Shown here: positions 36,134 through 48,080 of the stretch, piece after piece | Layout of the letters: each line of letters starts with the position of its first letter | Numbering within the stretch: the stretch's first letter is position 1 | Origin: Notospermus geniculatus | Taxonomy: Eukaryota; Nemertea; Pilidiophora; Heteronemertea; Lineidae | Assembly: GCA_002633025.1 (NCBI GenBank) | Contig: NMRB01000722.1 | Location: 153,812 to 217,811, forward strand | Direction of reading: 5' to 3' | Length of the DNA stretch: 64,000 nt | The notes under the pieces: model-generated | Databases searched by the model: none | Told to the model about the DNA's origin: nothing | What the model saw: the letters and a program-made list of their open reading frames with translations, nothing else | Program-made: the position numbers and the translations under genes

Positions 36134-36448
36134 TAAAGTTTAGAATCCCTGATCGGAAGTGACGTTACTCCATGGCGCCAAGGCTTTTGCTAGGCTCAAA
36201 TTTTCATTAGCCACGGTAATGGGAAATGTGAAAGAGGCTCGCCAAGTACAGCTTTTTCCTTTAGCCACAGAGGTCATTTTTGGCTGATTTTGTGGTCATT
36301 TTCAATGATTTTCCCAAATTTTCTGTGTGGCTAATGCTAGCGGAAGCCCTGGGCGCTATTGTACAATGCGGCTTCTAAGGCCCTATTCCGTCCCCCTCAA
36401 TCGATGACCTTTTTTTGGGCACTGTCACTGATCGGGGATTCTAAACTC
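36134..36448. mobile_element. MITE with TTTAGAATCCC inverted ends
   Basis: The left end AGTTTAGAATCCCTGATCGG is inverted at the right as CTGATCGGGGATTCTAAACT. Related sequence occurs at about 56536-56625 and 58688-58775 inside the duplicated gene. A second MITE is nested in this copy. Confidence 0.65.
36179..36351. mobile_element. 173-bp MITE nested in another MITE, 5-bp duplication GGCGC
   Basis: It starts CAAGGCTTTTGCTAGG and ends CTAGCGGAAGCCCTG, with GGCGC at 36174-36178 and 36352-36356. It inserted into the TTTAGAATCCC-ended element and is therefore younger. Confidence 0.75.
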
Positions 36449-36499
36449 GTTACGTTATTTATTTGATTGGAGCGACAAATCTATCACTCAAAAAAGGCA

Positions 36500-36930
36500 A
36501 GGTGAAGGGATCAATGTTATTTAGGCTAGGGCGCCTAGGCCTAGCCCTAGCCCTAGCCCTAGGCTAGGCTAGGCCTTCTGACCGACTGTGAGCATGGTGA
36601 GTGTGACTCCCTAGCTGGAGCTGGATTGATCTGTCACTTACAGCATCAGGCCTAATAATAGGCTGGCCCACTACTACTCTTCATTCCAGTTCCGATTGGC
36701 GCGAGGTTTTTGAACGATAGCTCCGCAACGCCTGGGCCGATTTTGACGAATTATACGTCAATCGACTTGTCTTTCTTTGCGGTATCTTATAATCCAAGTT
36801 TCATCGCGATATTCCCACTATTTCTCGATATTTTTACCCCTGTACATTTGCACGCGAGGTTGTGTACAAAGTGTAGTTCCACGATTTGGCCGCTACGAGC
36901 GCTGTGTTTTGCGTGGTCGCGTCGATTTTT
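36500..36930. other. Probable divergent promoter region, partly in gap
   Basis: It contains a CTAGCC/CCTAGG tandem run (about 36536-36576) and GC-rich sequence up to the gap. PGAP1 runs left and the helical-repeat gene runs right, so both 5' ends must lie within about 35731-37587. No start codon exon could be identified. Confidence 0.35.
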
Positions 36931-37444
36931 NNNNNNNNNNNNNNNNNNNNNNNNNNNNNNNNNNNNNNNNNNNNNNNNNNNNNNNNNNNNNNNNNNNNNN
37001 NNNNNNNNNNNNNNNNNNNNNNNNNNNNNNNNNNNNNNNNNNNNNNNNNNNNNNNNNNNNNNNNNNNNNNNNNNNNNNNNNNNNNNNNNNNNNNNNNNNN
37101 NNNNNNNNNNNNNNNNNNNNNNNNNNNNNNNNNNNNNNNNNNNNNNNNNNNNNNNNNNNNNNNNNNNNNNNNNNNNNNNNNNNNNNNNNNNNNNNNNNNN
37201 NNNNNNNNNNNNNNNNNNNNNNNNNNNNNNNNNNNNNNNNNNNNNNNNNNNNNNNNNNNNNNNNNNNNNNNNNNNNNNNNNNNNNNNNNNNNNNNNNNNN
37301 NNNNNNNNNNNNNNNNNNNNNNNNNNNNNNNNNNNNNNNNNNNNNNNNNNNNNNNNNNNNNNNNNNNNNNNNNNNNNNNNNNNNNNNNNNNNNNNNNNNN
37401 NNNNNNNNNNNNNNNNNNNNNNNNNNNNNNNNNNNNNNNNNNNN
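36931..37444. other. Assembly gap (Ns)
   Basis: 514 unknown bases between PGAP1 (minus) and the gene starting at 37588 (plus). First exons of one or both are probably here. Confidence 0.99.
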
Positions 37445-37587
37445 CAGCAATAACTCACAAATATTTATTTCCTTCCATTGATCCCTGAACTGTTATCTCA
37501 TCCAACCTGACTCCCAGCTGAAGTGGATTCACGGGGCCTTTATTTCCTGCCAGTTTTTATACTAAAGAACATGTCTTTTCTACGTAG

Positions 37588-40500
37588 GTGGCTAACCTTG
37601 CTGGATCCTATGTCAGCAGACAAGTCATGTTAAATACTGATACCATGTTATCAACACAGGATATGGACAAACTGTTCAAGTGTTTTCAAGTAAGTTTGAA
37701 TGTACCGTAGGCCTATTTGTGTAGTGATGGAAATTCAACAATGCCCTGCCATGTTGCTCTACCTGAGAGTTGCCAGCCATGCCATCTTGTCACATGTATG
37801 CCTACATGATCTTTGAAATAGCAAAAGGATCATTGCTAAAGTTCGCATGCTTTTATTTCAGGAGGAGGCTGAAGAGAATGCACGTCTGCTCTTTGACTTC
37901 ATTCTTGATTATCACCACAAACAGAAAACGTTGACCGACTCAAATATGCCGAATCATTCTCCAGTAATATGGCTTCTGACTGAACTCTTGAAAACATCCA
38001 TGGTAAGTCACAGTCCTGGTTTTATTTTCTCTTCAAGACATCTATGATACATAAGTAGTGGGTACATTAGTAGTTTTCAAAGAAATATCACTATGAATGG
38101 TGAGATTTCCCAAACCTGTCTCGGAGTAATCTCAAGTTACGTATTCATCTTTTCAGGATCCAGTTGAGAATAACATTTTCTGGCTCAGATTGCTCAACAC
38201 CTTTAGCCACTTTCCTCAGAATCTTGATGCCTTCGCAAAATGTAAAACAACTGCAGTTGTCATGGGGACCATGGCAGCACATGCTCAGGAGAAACTGGTC
38301 CAAGAGTATGGATGCTACATTTTATCGCAGGTTGCTAACTTCAGACCGATGCCTGGGCAAAAGGTATGGGGATGAAAAACTGGTGTGGTTTATGTTTCTA
38401 TGTTGAACTTAAAGTTTAAATCCAGGAGTCTAATTGCCAATTTACTATGAATTCTTGTTGGATGGAACTTGAAATACCTTAGGACAGGAGCACTGACTCA
38501 CTTTGCCAGAATCACTGTGAAACAGAATGAGTGAAACTCTTTAGATTGGAACCTCACCAATAGTGACACTCTTTGGAATGACCGATGCTGTCCCAAATTG
38601 CAAGGTGTCATGATTGCTAAGGTCAAATACCCAGTTATGGCTCTTGAACTTCAGTGTCCATAATGATGGTGCAGTGGCCCAGTGGCAAAATCATCAGACT
38701 CATGACTGATAGGTCACGGGTCCTCGTTACCAAACAAGAGTAGGCCTACTGTTAGCCTCATACTCATAATTCTCTCATCTTAGGTGCTATTCAAAGAGAG
38801 TGGTGTTGAACTTGTGATCCGTGCCATGAAGACATTCCCTCAAGATCTTACAATACTGAGGCCAGCATGTCGAGCTATCGCCAATGTGACTGCAACGGTA
38901 TCCTCAATTGTCAATCAAATGGTGTCAGCTGGTAAGCAAGGATTGAAAAGCTACTATCAATGAGAAAGTGTCGAGAGTGGTGCAGTGATAACATTAGTAC
39001 CTCTCACCTCTGATATATCAGTTTCAAACCTGGTTGGACCCATTGATATGATAGCAGTTGTCTTTTGATTCAACTTTAGGTGATGTCAATGCAACCATCC
39101 AAGATTCCATCCAGTTCAACATGAATCTACTCGACTTCATCCATAGTACCTGTGAGGAGGTTGTCAAGGCAACCATGGGTACACACCCTGCTGATCTGGG
39201 TATACAGACCGAGGGCAAGAGACTGTTGGTTTACTTCGATCCTGCCTATGACAGAGGGTAAGTTGGTATGATCTATCGTACATGTCACTCCATTTCCCTT
39301 GGTCTCTCACTTTGTGAAACCTCTGCTACAAATACAGCTCTCTGTTTGGAACTCAAATATTTGCTCCCAATTTGCTTATTTTCTGTTACCTATTCATTTC
39401 AACAACTGAGTGAGGATGCCCCCTAGAAACGTTTCATGATCTCAAGTGATTTTGTTACACTCCACAAGAGTTCACTGGTCGTTGATGCAAACAGCAGGCT
39501 TGATTTTTTGGTACCGGTACCAAATTGTTAAAACATGCCAGTCCCATTTTCCTGTTGTCCTTTATAGTTGGAGACAGGATGTGGGTAAGTTGATGGGTTG
39601 TCAAGCTAAAACTATAACCCTTTGGGTCCCAGACTCAATGACTCACTGTCAACCTGCTGAGGTTTATCATTTGCTCCTCAACGTCACCAGCCACATTAGT
39701 GGGCAGTGATGTAGAGGAGGGAGCACTGCAAAAAGAACAACTGAAAACAGCGGGACCTCACCAACCAAGCAATCGGATATTGGAAAATTCTGCTACCACC
39801 TCAAACCATGTCTATAATAACACTGAAACTAGAGCAGGAATAAGGGATCTGGGATTGAAAGGATTTTTGTCATATTTCAGCTGCTTATAGTGTACATGAG
39901 TGTAGTTCACAGGTATTGATAATCTCTTTGTACTCTGCACACTGTTTTACTAAGATACATGTAGTGTGAAGTCCGTATGTATATCTGTCTCAGTATCTGT
40001 GTTTGTTGTTGCTTACTTCTCTGACTTAAGATATAGGCCAGCAATTACTTGGCAGAAGACTGGCGCAAATGCTTCATTCTTAGTTCTCAAACTTTTGTAG
40101 GTATATTCGTTTGAGAGCTGTAGTGGTAAGCCAACTTTAGATTGGATGAGGTGCAGCTACTACTGATTCTTGCAGCCTGCTCAACACTTTGAACAAAACT
40201 CTGCATGATAGAATAGTTTTAACAGAAGCACACTAACTTCCTGTCATAATGCATTTTATTTTGCAATCTTCTCTACTGTCGCATAGCCTATTCCTCATCT
40301 GACAAAATTACTTGTTCAGCTTTTCTCCACCTGCTTGTCTCCAATCTGTGCCTATCAACTCTGTAGCTGAATAAAACTTCACTGACTCATCCATCTCTTG
40401 GTCGATGTGGGACAGGTACCTGGTCTTGTCTTCCAAGAAAACTTGACAGATTGAAATCTTGATTACAATTTTGTCCTAGTAAACCCTTGTTGAAGCAGTC

Positions 40501-43222
40501 TCGTGATCTCGAACTTGGCTGTAATTTTAACTTCAATTGAAGGTAGTCCTTGGGACTTGGAAAAGTAGATACCTGTAGGCCTACATTTGCCATGATGTGC
40601 AGAGCCGAACATGTTGCTTGTAGTTGTATACTTTTGCTTCTGTTTCAGAATTCACTTTTTGAAGACAAAATGGTTGGGCAGGAAGGATGGAGTGGAGATG
40701 AGGACGGAGGCGACTGAGGAGGATATGCAGCTGGATGTGATGAAACAAAATAATGCAAATGTAGATGTTGAATTGGATTCACATGACGATACTGTTCGAA
40801 CATTATTGCAGGACGCTGCAAAGGACAGCAACACTGAAAACTCACCTAATGAAGAAAGCGTTGTAGCAGGGACAGTTGTAGTCGATTCACACATTGATCA
40901 TGGTGCTGATTCCTCAAAATCTGAGGAGACTTTAGTTGCCAAAGGTGTGAATTTGGATATTGCCAATGTTGCAGCCAAAGGGGATGTGGGTGGTGCTTGT
41001 AAAGATGGTGCTAAGAAAGGGGCTGAGGGTATAAGTGATCCTGTGTTATGCCATGAACATAATTGTAATAACCAGGGTGTGATGCAAGTTAATGTATACT
41101 CCATTGAAGATGCTGAAAATTCTGGAGTGCCAATTGTGGAGGGAAAAGTTGCAGATATGCCACTTGCAAGAGGAAAAGTTGCAGGTATGCCAGTTGTGGA
41201 CACAGAAGTGGGAGATGTACCAACTGTGGAGACAAAAGTTGGAGATGTGCCGATTGTTGAGACAAACGTTGGAGATGTGCCAGTAGTGGAGGGAAGAGTT
41301 GCAGATTTGCCAGTTCTGGAGGGAAAGGCAGCTGCTAGTAGTGAAAGTACTTGTGCTTTCTGTCAGGAGGGTGACTCTGCTGATCATGTTCATGATAAAC
41401 AACAAGAAAATGATGGAGCCAAAAAAGCAGGTGACGAAACAAAGGGAGGTTCAGAATCAAGAGAGGATGCTGATAATGATAATGAAGTAGAAGAAGATGA
41501 TGATGATGATGGGGGAGATGATGATGACGGTGGTGACAGTGGTCCTAGGACGTACACCATCTGTCCCGGCCGTCGCAAGTGGGGAAGCATCCACCCACCA
41601 GATATCGATGTTCTCACAACGGCACGTACTCCATCCATGGTTGCCGAAGCTTCGCAAATTGATGTAAAGCACCTTGAAAATGTTCAGAAGAAGATGCAGC
41701 AACTTGGTACTTTGGATGAGGTAGATTATCGCCGACAATGGGGCAGTGTGCACTACCCCAATATTGAGAACTTACTTGCACAGCGTTCACCGTCAATAGT
41801 GCCCGATGTTTCCTCACAATCTGTGGAACCTGACCTCGATTTGGAATTGTTGAAGAAGGAAATTAAAACAGTCGGCCAGGATGAGGATTTGGAAGTGTTG
41901 TCAACGCAAACGTGGGGTAATGATTTGAACGTGCCTAGTTTGGAGCAGCTTGGTGTAGATCGAGATTTGTATGATATTCAAGAAGAGGAGGTCGTGGGGG
42001 TGAGAAAGGCACCTGAGGATGAAGTCAGTGATGGACACGAGTATATCTGCAATGTGTTGGGATGCAGGACTCAGGTCAGTGGTAGTTATCTTTGGCAAGA
42101 GCTAACCACCGACTTCGCCCAGTCTCTTTCGGCTGTCAGAGTGGTGCCGTGGAAACATCTGGTGCCTGTTGCCTGTGTGATCCTGGGTTTGATACCCATT
42201 GGACCTGGCGCTCATGTGATAGAGAAACGACTCGGTGATGGTGTAGGTTTCCTCCAGAGGTTCCAGAAACTTCTTGGGGAACTCGAGGTACAGCTCAAAC
42301 AGTACATACAAAGTACTGGTAGTGGCTTTAGGGAAAATCAATGCTCGGGCACTTCTCAAATTGTTCTGGTCCACCAATGCACTCCTTGCATTAGGCCAAA
42401 AGTGAACTATTGAACTATTGTTTTAACCCTTTATTTCAGATCCTTCAGTACATCCTCTCACACTGGAAGAAATCCAAGTACCTCACAGCTGTCAATGCCA
42501 TGGCAAATCCAGAGGATCGGCTGGTCTCCAATCTGAAACTCCCCTCCAACCTTGAAAAGTTCTTGTCGAGTGAGCCTAGGGATACCATCATTGCAACATT
42601 CATTAGCGTTGTTGATCAGATCGCTAAGAAGTAAGTACCCCCGGTAGCCTGCTCATCACTTTTGGATTTGGGTGGTGTCATCATAAGCCCTATCACTTTA
42701 CCAGTGAGCTAGAGACACGTCCGACTAGCTGGGCTAGTATGCAAGTGGTATGTTCCTTACAGGTAGTTTTCAACTTTGAATGTTCTAGTGAGGTCAGTCA
42801 TCAGGTTTTCCCTCCTTCTTTCAGTTCATTTACCAGGAGACCTAAACTGAAAGATAAAGTCTTGATAGTCGTTGAGAAGCTGCTTCAACAAGAGCTTACA
42901 ACGGATCAATTGATCATATTGTGTCGGGGAGCGAGCTCTATCATTTGGTCAGGAAGGCCCCCTGGTACGTAAACAGCTGAATTTGTAAAATAGTTCATGT
43001 ACGTTATTCTTTTGTGACTAGGTTCAGAGATAGACTACGAACTTCATGTTTTGACAGCAGGAAACACTAGGCCTCTCTTCAACACATTTCCATGTTTCAG
43101 ATGTCACGATTTCTAAGCATCTGCACTACATAACAAAAGAACTCCTGAGGGATGGTGTGGACCCTGCTGCAAGGAACGCCGTGCAAGAACTGATGCGAGC
43201 AAGTGAAGATTTCTCAGCCTAG
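37588..43222 (+). CDS. Unrecognised helical-repeat-like protein with acidic repetitive insert, 5' partial
   Basis: Nine exons: 37588-37689, 37862-38002, 38157-38363, 38784-38931, 39080-39257, 40649-42074, 42440-42630, 42825-42964, 43101-43222. They total 2655 nt and stay in frame (884 residues visible). The flanking parts look like armadillo/HEAT helices (IFWLRLLNTFSHFPQNLDAF, LRPACRAIANVTATVSSIVN, LKDKVLIVVEKLLQQELTTD). The 1426-nt central exon encodes an acidic, disordered insert. It has an 11-residue tandem repeat (VEGKVADMPL type, 41127-41330), a poly-Asp run, and three WG-containing motifs (KWGSIHPPDIDVL, QWGSVHYPNIENL, TWGNDLNVPSLEQL). No family is recognised. The product may be a cytoplasmic or ciliary scaffold, but no function is claimed. 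Confidence 0.75.
38971..39052 (+). mobile_element. tRNA-derived SINE fragment
   Basis: GAGTGGTGCAGTGATAACAT...CAAACCTGGTTGGACCCATTG resembles the tRNA-like head seen at 9412 and 52460. It is intronic. A related copy with GGTGCAGTGGCCCAGTGGCA lies at 38663-38760. Confidence 0.55.
42075..42413 (+). mobile_element. SINE-containing read-through after the central exon
   Basis: The ORF of the central exon stays open for 112 codons past the preferred donor (CTCAG|GTCAGT at 42075). This part contains a tRNA-SINE-like segment (about 42130-42270) and ends at TGA 42411-42413. It is probably intron, but it could yield an alternative C-terminus if retained. Confidence 0.45.
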
Positions 43223-43602
43223 AGATCAGTGCAGCAAGTACCTTTAAATATGTTCTTGTAAATTATATGAAAGGACATTGTAAGGTTTGCTATAACAAGA
43301 GGCTAATGCATTAGATGTGGCTTACTGCTGCTGAAAAACTACTCACAATAGCAACACATTATTAGAAAAGCACCATGTGATGACCTTCCGTAAGGAAGAA
43401 TTTGATGATGTTTTTTATACGCAATTGCCATATACTGATCGCCGTTGATGTTGATTTAATGATATAACTTAATTATCTTGACCTGAGCTTTTGTGACTCG
43501 TTGTGTGATTTATTTTGTTTCTTGATGTGTAGAATGATGCGTTGTCATTTAAATATGACGTGCGTACATCTGTGATCCATTTAGTGATACCGGTATCCAC
43601 TT

Positions 43603-43608
43603 AATAAA
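43603..43608 (+). terminator. Polyadenylation signal of the helical-repeat gene
   Basis: AATAAA about 380 bases after the stop. The 43223-43928 interval is otherwise without recognised features and separates two convergent genes. Confidence 0.6.
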
Positions 43609-43928
43609 ATTATACTTACCGTATTTATTCGTTGTTCATCCGTTGTTGACCTGGCCATGTACTTGACCCATACAAAGCCAGTTAAAAATAAGTACTCTAT
43701 CTTTGCAATGTGCCATGTGCATATATACATGGACCAGCACAAGGTCAGTCCAGAACACCTGATTCACTGGACTGGCACACCTTTGCTAATGAATGAAAGA
43801 TCGGATTTCTTAGAAAATTTTATTGCACGCATGAATTTTTTATTTGTACATGTCGAGACAACTAGAAGTTTGTTAAACTTCGAATACCGGTATGTCATTT
43901 GTAGTTTTATTATCATCACTGTATCTCC

Positions 43929-46900
43929 TCAGTCTTCAACAAAATTCCTCTCTGATGCATAGGGATATCGCCGTGCCAAAAATATGAAAATCAGAAGGCC
44001 GGTAAATGTCATCGCTGCAAGTAGGTAGAAGAAGTAGTCCAAATGGCCATTGTTTATCTCATTAGGATACCACTCATCTGGAAAATAATTTGGAAGTTCA
44101 ACTTTAAAATGGCTTCCATCTTGTATGCACAATGTTGCTTTGGTTTTCACTAGAAAAGGGGACATAATCACGAATCCTGGTTGATACGGCGTCTGTGAAT
44201 CTACATTTCTTATGGATTCATCCTTATCCCAGGATGTCAGCTGATGGCTATGCCAACAAGCCTCTTGTTATAACATCACTCAGTGCCCCCGTCTGTGCTG
44301 ATTAGTCTTTGATGGATATTTATATGATTCAAGGAATTATGGGCCTCGGTTATTTTCATGCACTTACTTGGTGCTGTGGCTGCATTGACTATAATTACTA
44401 GTAGAGAGCTAATGTATTGTCCTAGACCAATAGTCACCATGTAGATACCAGTTACAACAGCTTTTAATGATTGTGGAGCTTCTTGGAATGCAAACTCTAA
44501 TGCTGAAAAGAAGTAAAGTGATCGGAATTACGTGGCCTGAAAAAGTGAGAAGTGGCATAGACACATCCTCCCACAGCAGGGGTTTTTACCTCGCTCCTCT
44601 TCATCCACTCACACAGTGTGCGAGTGTATGAAGAGGAACGAGACCAAAGCCCTGCTGTGGGAGGATGTATAGACGAAACCGTTCGACCACCAGCCCCCTC
44701 CCAGAGGCATCAAGCACAAATTTAGGACGGTTACTGATATTGACTGTATGATGTCTGCTTATTAGACCTGATGGCAGGTCATATAGGAATTTCACTCACA
44801 TGTTATCTCCATGAAAACGAGGCTCATTCCGAAAAAGAAAAACTGTGGTATTTGGTATAGAACACTCATGTGTGATGCATCGAAGTATTCCCCGCCTACA
44901 TCCTGCTTGATCACTCCATTTTTCATGATGTCAACTTTTCTGTAGTATTCTAAGATGCCAGCTACAGCTACTGATATTGTGGCGAAGAAGAAGCCCATGC
45001 CTGGAGAAAAAGCAAGAGATTGGAACAGAAATGGGAACAAGGAGACGACCTCTTCATTGAGTTCTTCGGCTTCGGGGACACGAAGTAGACGCCTCCGCCA
45101 GAGTGCACCTCCTCGTATCTGCAGACGACACAAGTTGGTCATTTCTATTGAGTATTCATTTTGTCCAGTTTTATCACAGGAGCTAGGATTCTCAATTAAC
45201 GACAGCATCTTTCAGTCCCAAAGATAGATACCTACCCATCCTGACTAAAGGAGTTGGCCTCTTCCCATACTGATCCAGTTTAGGATAGATGATCCGATCT
45301 AGAAGTGGCACAAGTAGGAGTATTCCCAAATTTGTGAAGTTGTTAAGAGATGACGCAGGGAGAGTGAAGCTACCCAGCTGTAAATCTAATCTTTCTGCCT
45401 GCAGAAGGTAGCTACTGTTCAGCTGAAGATCAAAAAATTAAACCAAAAAATTAAACATTGACAAACAAGAATAGAGCAATCTGAGCGGAACAACAATTTG
45501 TGGTAAGAAACTCTGGTGACAGGAGCAGATGTTTCAACTGTTGCTACTCTGACAGCACTCTAGGGTATGAAGTGTAGTGAGTATGTGCCTACCTGAGCAA
45601 AAATGCACCAAAATAACATGCCAACAAGAAATATAGGAAAAACACTGGCCAGCATCTTGACATCTTCGACCTCCTGTTTTGTTTTGGTGCCACCGTGTAG
45701 GATCGTTGCATAATCGAGAAAGGATGGCAACTTTTGTTTCTTGTTTTTATGTTTGTTGCGGACACCTTCGGAGATTATCCTAAAAGTTGATTCAACTTGG
45801 CTGCCTGAAATAAAAAGGAGGCAATGCTTCTGAATCGTTCTCTTGTTGCTTCACTGGCAAAGGTGGGTGAACCACTACACTTTCTTTGGAATTCCGGTTG
45901 GGTACCGTATCATGATTCTTTTGAGTCCCACCAGACTAAGGAAAGAACCAGATGGCTAAAGTAGGGCTATATGTAGCTGAAGCCCTGTTTGAAGGTTTCG
46001 GAAATGGAATCTTCCTGAAGCTGGGATATAATCCTGCTGTAATCTCTGGTGCTTGCGTCACTGTGTGGTGACAGTGGGATCGAATGCTGAACCAATGAAG
46101 TAGAATGGAGGCATTCCTGCTGCAGGGATGCCTAAGATTTACTTGAAATTTGCCTTACCTTTCGGTGGGGCAACAATAAACTTATTTTTGGCACTAATGA
46201 AGAATATCACAGCCATTGTCATGGTTACAGCAGGGATGAAAAAGCCCAGGGAAAAGTCAACTTCTTGTTGGATGTAAACAATTCCTGTGTAGGATATTAC
46301 TGAACCAATTGTAATGCACCAATAATACCTGAAAAGGTTTAATATGGATTATAAAATTCTTAGCACTTCATCTATATAGGCCTACATCTATAAAACTCTG
46401 AAACAATTCCTTTGTGGTATTGTTTTTAGAAATGACTCATTTCCCAGTATTGGCCTACTGTAGACAGGAATAGACAGACATAGGCAGTCCAATGTCCTGG
46501 ATCACTAGGTCACGCAGTCATGCCCCACCAGTGTAGGCCTAGAGTAGGCGACCAACAATCCAATTTCAAACCCATCAAGGAAAATGTCGACAGTCAGAAG
46601 CAAATGGCTGAAAGCATGGGTTGTGTTGGTCACAAAGGGTAATGCCTTTTCATTCATTTGAATTTCAGGTGTATTCAATTCACTGTCTTGACAATCCCAC
46701 CGTCCCATGTGATGCTATTACATGTCAGCCAATGTAGGGTAAAGGAAAATCCTTTGGTGACTTCCAATAATCTTTGAAATGCATCTTAATGGGTAGTAGC
46801 TAAAAGAACGTTACTGATTACATGGCATGTATCGGTACTGATGTAAAATACAAAGGTCCACTTCAAGTTGAGAGAACATGGAATCTACCTTACCATAAAA

Positions 46901-48080
46901 AGAATGTCTCCACAGCCTTTAAGCCCTTGTGTTCAACTTGAGAAGCACCAAATGGACTGAAGTTTGCCTTAATTCCCCCTGTTGCTATAGCAACAAGGAA
47001 TAGGCCTATCACAAAGAACACCCGCCTTCCTAACTGAAAACAAGAAACATGAGATTTGAGAAAATGCCACCAAAAATTCAATTCAATTATAATTTAATCA
47101 TCTCCTTTGGTAGGAATTTATGTTGAGGAGCACTGGTTCATTTCATTCATTATACATTGTAGATAGATAAATGTGAGTGAAGTGGTTGGAGGAAGACTTA
47201 CCAGTGGCATTTCCAGTGGTCCTATTCTTGTGTAATTGAATGCCGCTGCTGGCATAAAGAATGTGCCTAGAAAGGAAGCAAGTCCTGATTCATTATGCAA
47301 GAAGTCTGAAAACCAATTGCCTGTATAGTTGAAACAGGCCCATATAGGAAAAAATTACCTAACAATGAATAAGCTTGCAAGAATGGTATTGCATTTAGCC
47401 CATATAGGAAAAACGTACCTAACACATGAACTATTATGCTAGCAAGAACTTACATAAGAAATGAGTGAGTACGCTTGCAAGAATAAGTGTTGCATCGTCC
47501 CGTACAGGAAAACTTACCTAACAAATGAGTGAGTATGCTGGCAAGAATGGTGTTGTATTGCCCCATATAAGAGTCGGCTATCCAGCCACCAAGAAGAGGA
47601 AGTAAGTAACATGTTCCTATATTAAATGTAAGAATAGTCCTGAGATAGAAGCATCAACATTGGATAAAATTTCAAAGGCCTGTGATCCTTGTTTTAATTT
47701 CAACAGCTATCAGCTGGGTATGGTACAGTACCTTGTAGGAAAGCCACAAAGCCAAGCTTGTGCGGCAAGTGTGTGAGACAACTATTCACCAGGGAGTCCC
47801 TGGAGACATTTGAAGAGGGCTTGCTTTGTTATGTATTCCCTTTAAGAGGGACAAGGGACTCACCTGTGAAGACATATCCTATGGTCACAGCTTCCACACT
47901 TGTGAATTTGAGATAATTCGTACAGAACATGACAAGATTGGCTGTTATGCTGTGAAAGGTAAGTCTCTCGCATAATTCAGCTATGGGTATCCGCACGGCA
48001 ACACAATTGTCGGAGCATTTTGCTCGTTTTCTGTTCTTGATGAGTGGGCAGGCTTCTTCGTCATCAGCTGATGGGACCAT
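43929..48080 (-). CDS. SLC15A4: Proton-coupled oligopeptide/histidine transporter, SLC15A3/A4 type
   Basis: Ten exons on the minus strand: 48080-47864, 47616-47518, 47266-47202, 47033-46894, 46328-46159, 45804-45593, 45422-45236, 45000-44800, 44502-44368, 44077-43929. They total 1575 nt in frame, giving 524 residues (human SLC15A4 577). Features are the POT ExxER proton-coupling motif (ELCERLTF), LGGWIADSYMGQY, VAIATGGIKANFSPFGASQV, the TM5 segment YYWCITIGSVISY, and FQEAPQS with a late TM and basic tail. The N-terminal EACPLI fits an acidic di-leucine endolysosomal sorting signal, as in PHT transporters. The protein exports histidine and di/tripeptides from endolysosomes. SLC15A3 and A4 cannot be separated from sequence alone, so the symbol is family-level. 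The MVPSADDEE start is the first Met; the frame is open upstream for about 14 codons. Confidence 0.92.
44563..44668. mobile_element. Palindromic MITE, copy 2
   Basis: CACATCCTCCCACAGCAGGG...CCTGCTGTGGGAGGATGT, the same family as 26629-26733 but inverted relative to it. It lies in the SLC15 intron between exons 44368-44502 and 44800-45000. Confidence 0.8.
47338..47517 (-). repeat. Three decayed tandem copies of an exon end with its donor
   Basis: Units of about 60 bp (CCCATATAGGAAAAAATTAC, CTAACAATGAATAAGC, TTGCAAGAATGG) repeat the 3' part of SLC15 exon 47518-47616 plus its donor and the first intron bases. The first two unit junctions preserve TACCTAAC, that is GTTAG|GTA on the coding strand, so decoy donors persist in the intron. 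Confidence 0.75.

Noticed and set aside
36536-36576. CCCTAG-type tandem run as an interstitial telomere
   Set aside because: The unit is CTAGCC, not TTAGGG, and is short; it matches the general AGGCCTAG richness of the genome.
36710-37488. Long ORFs across the second gap
   Set aside because: Gap artefacts with no real coding evidence.
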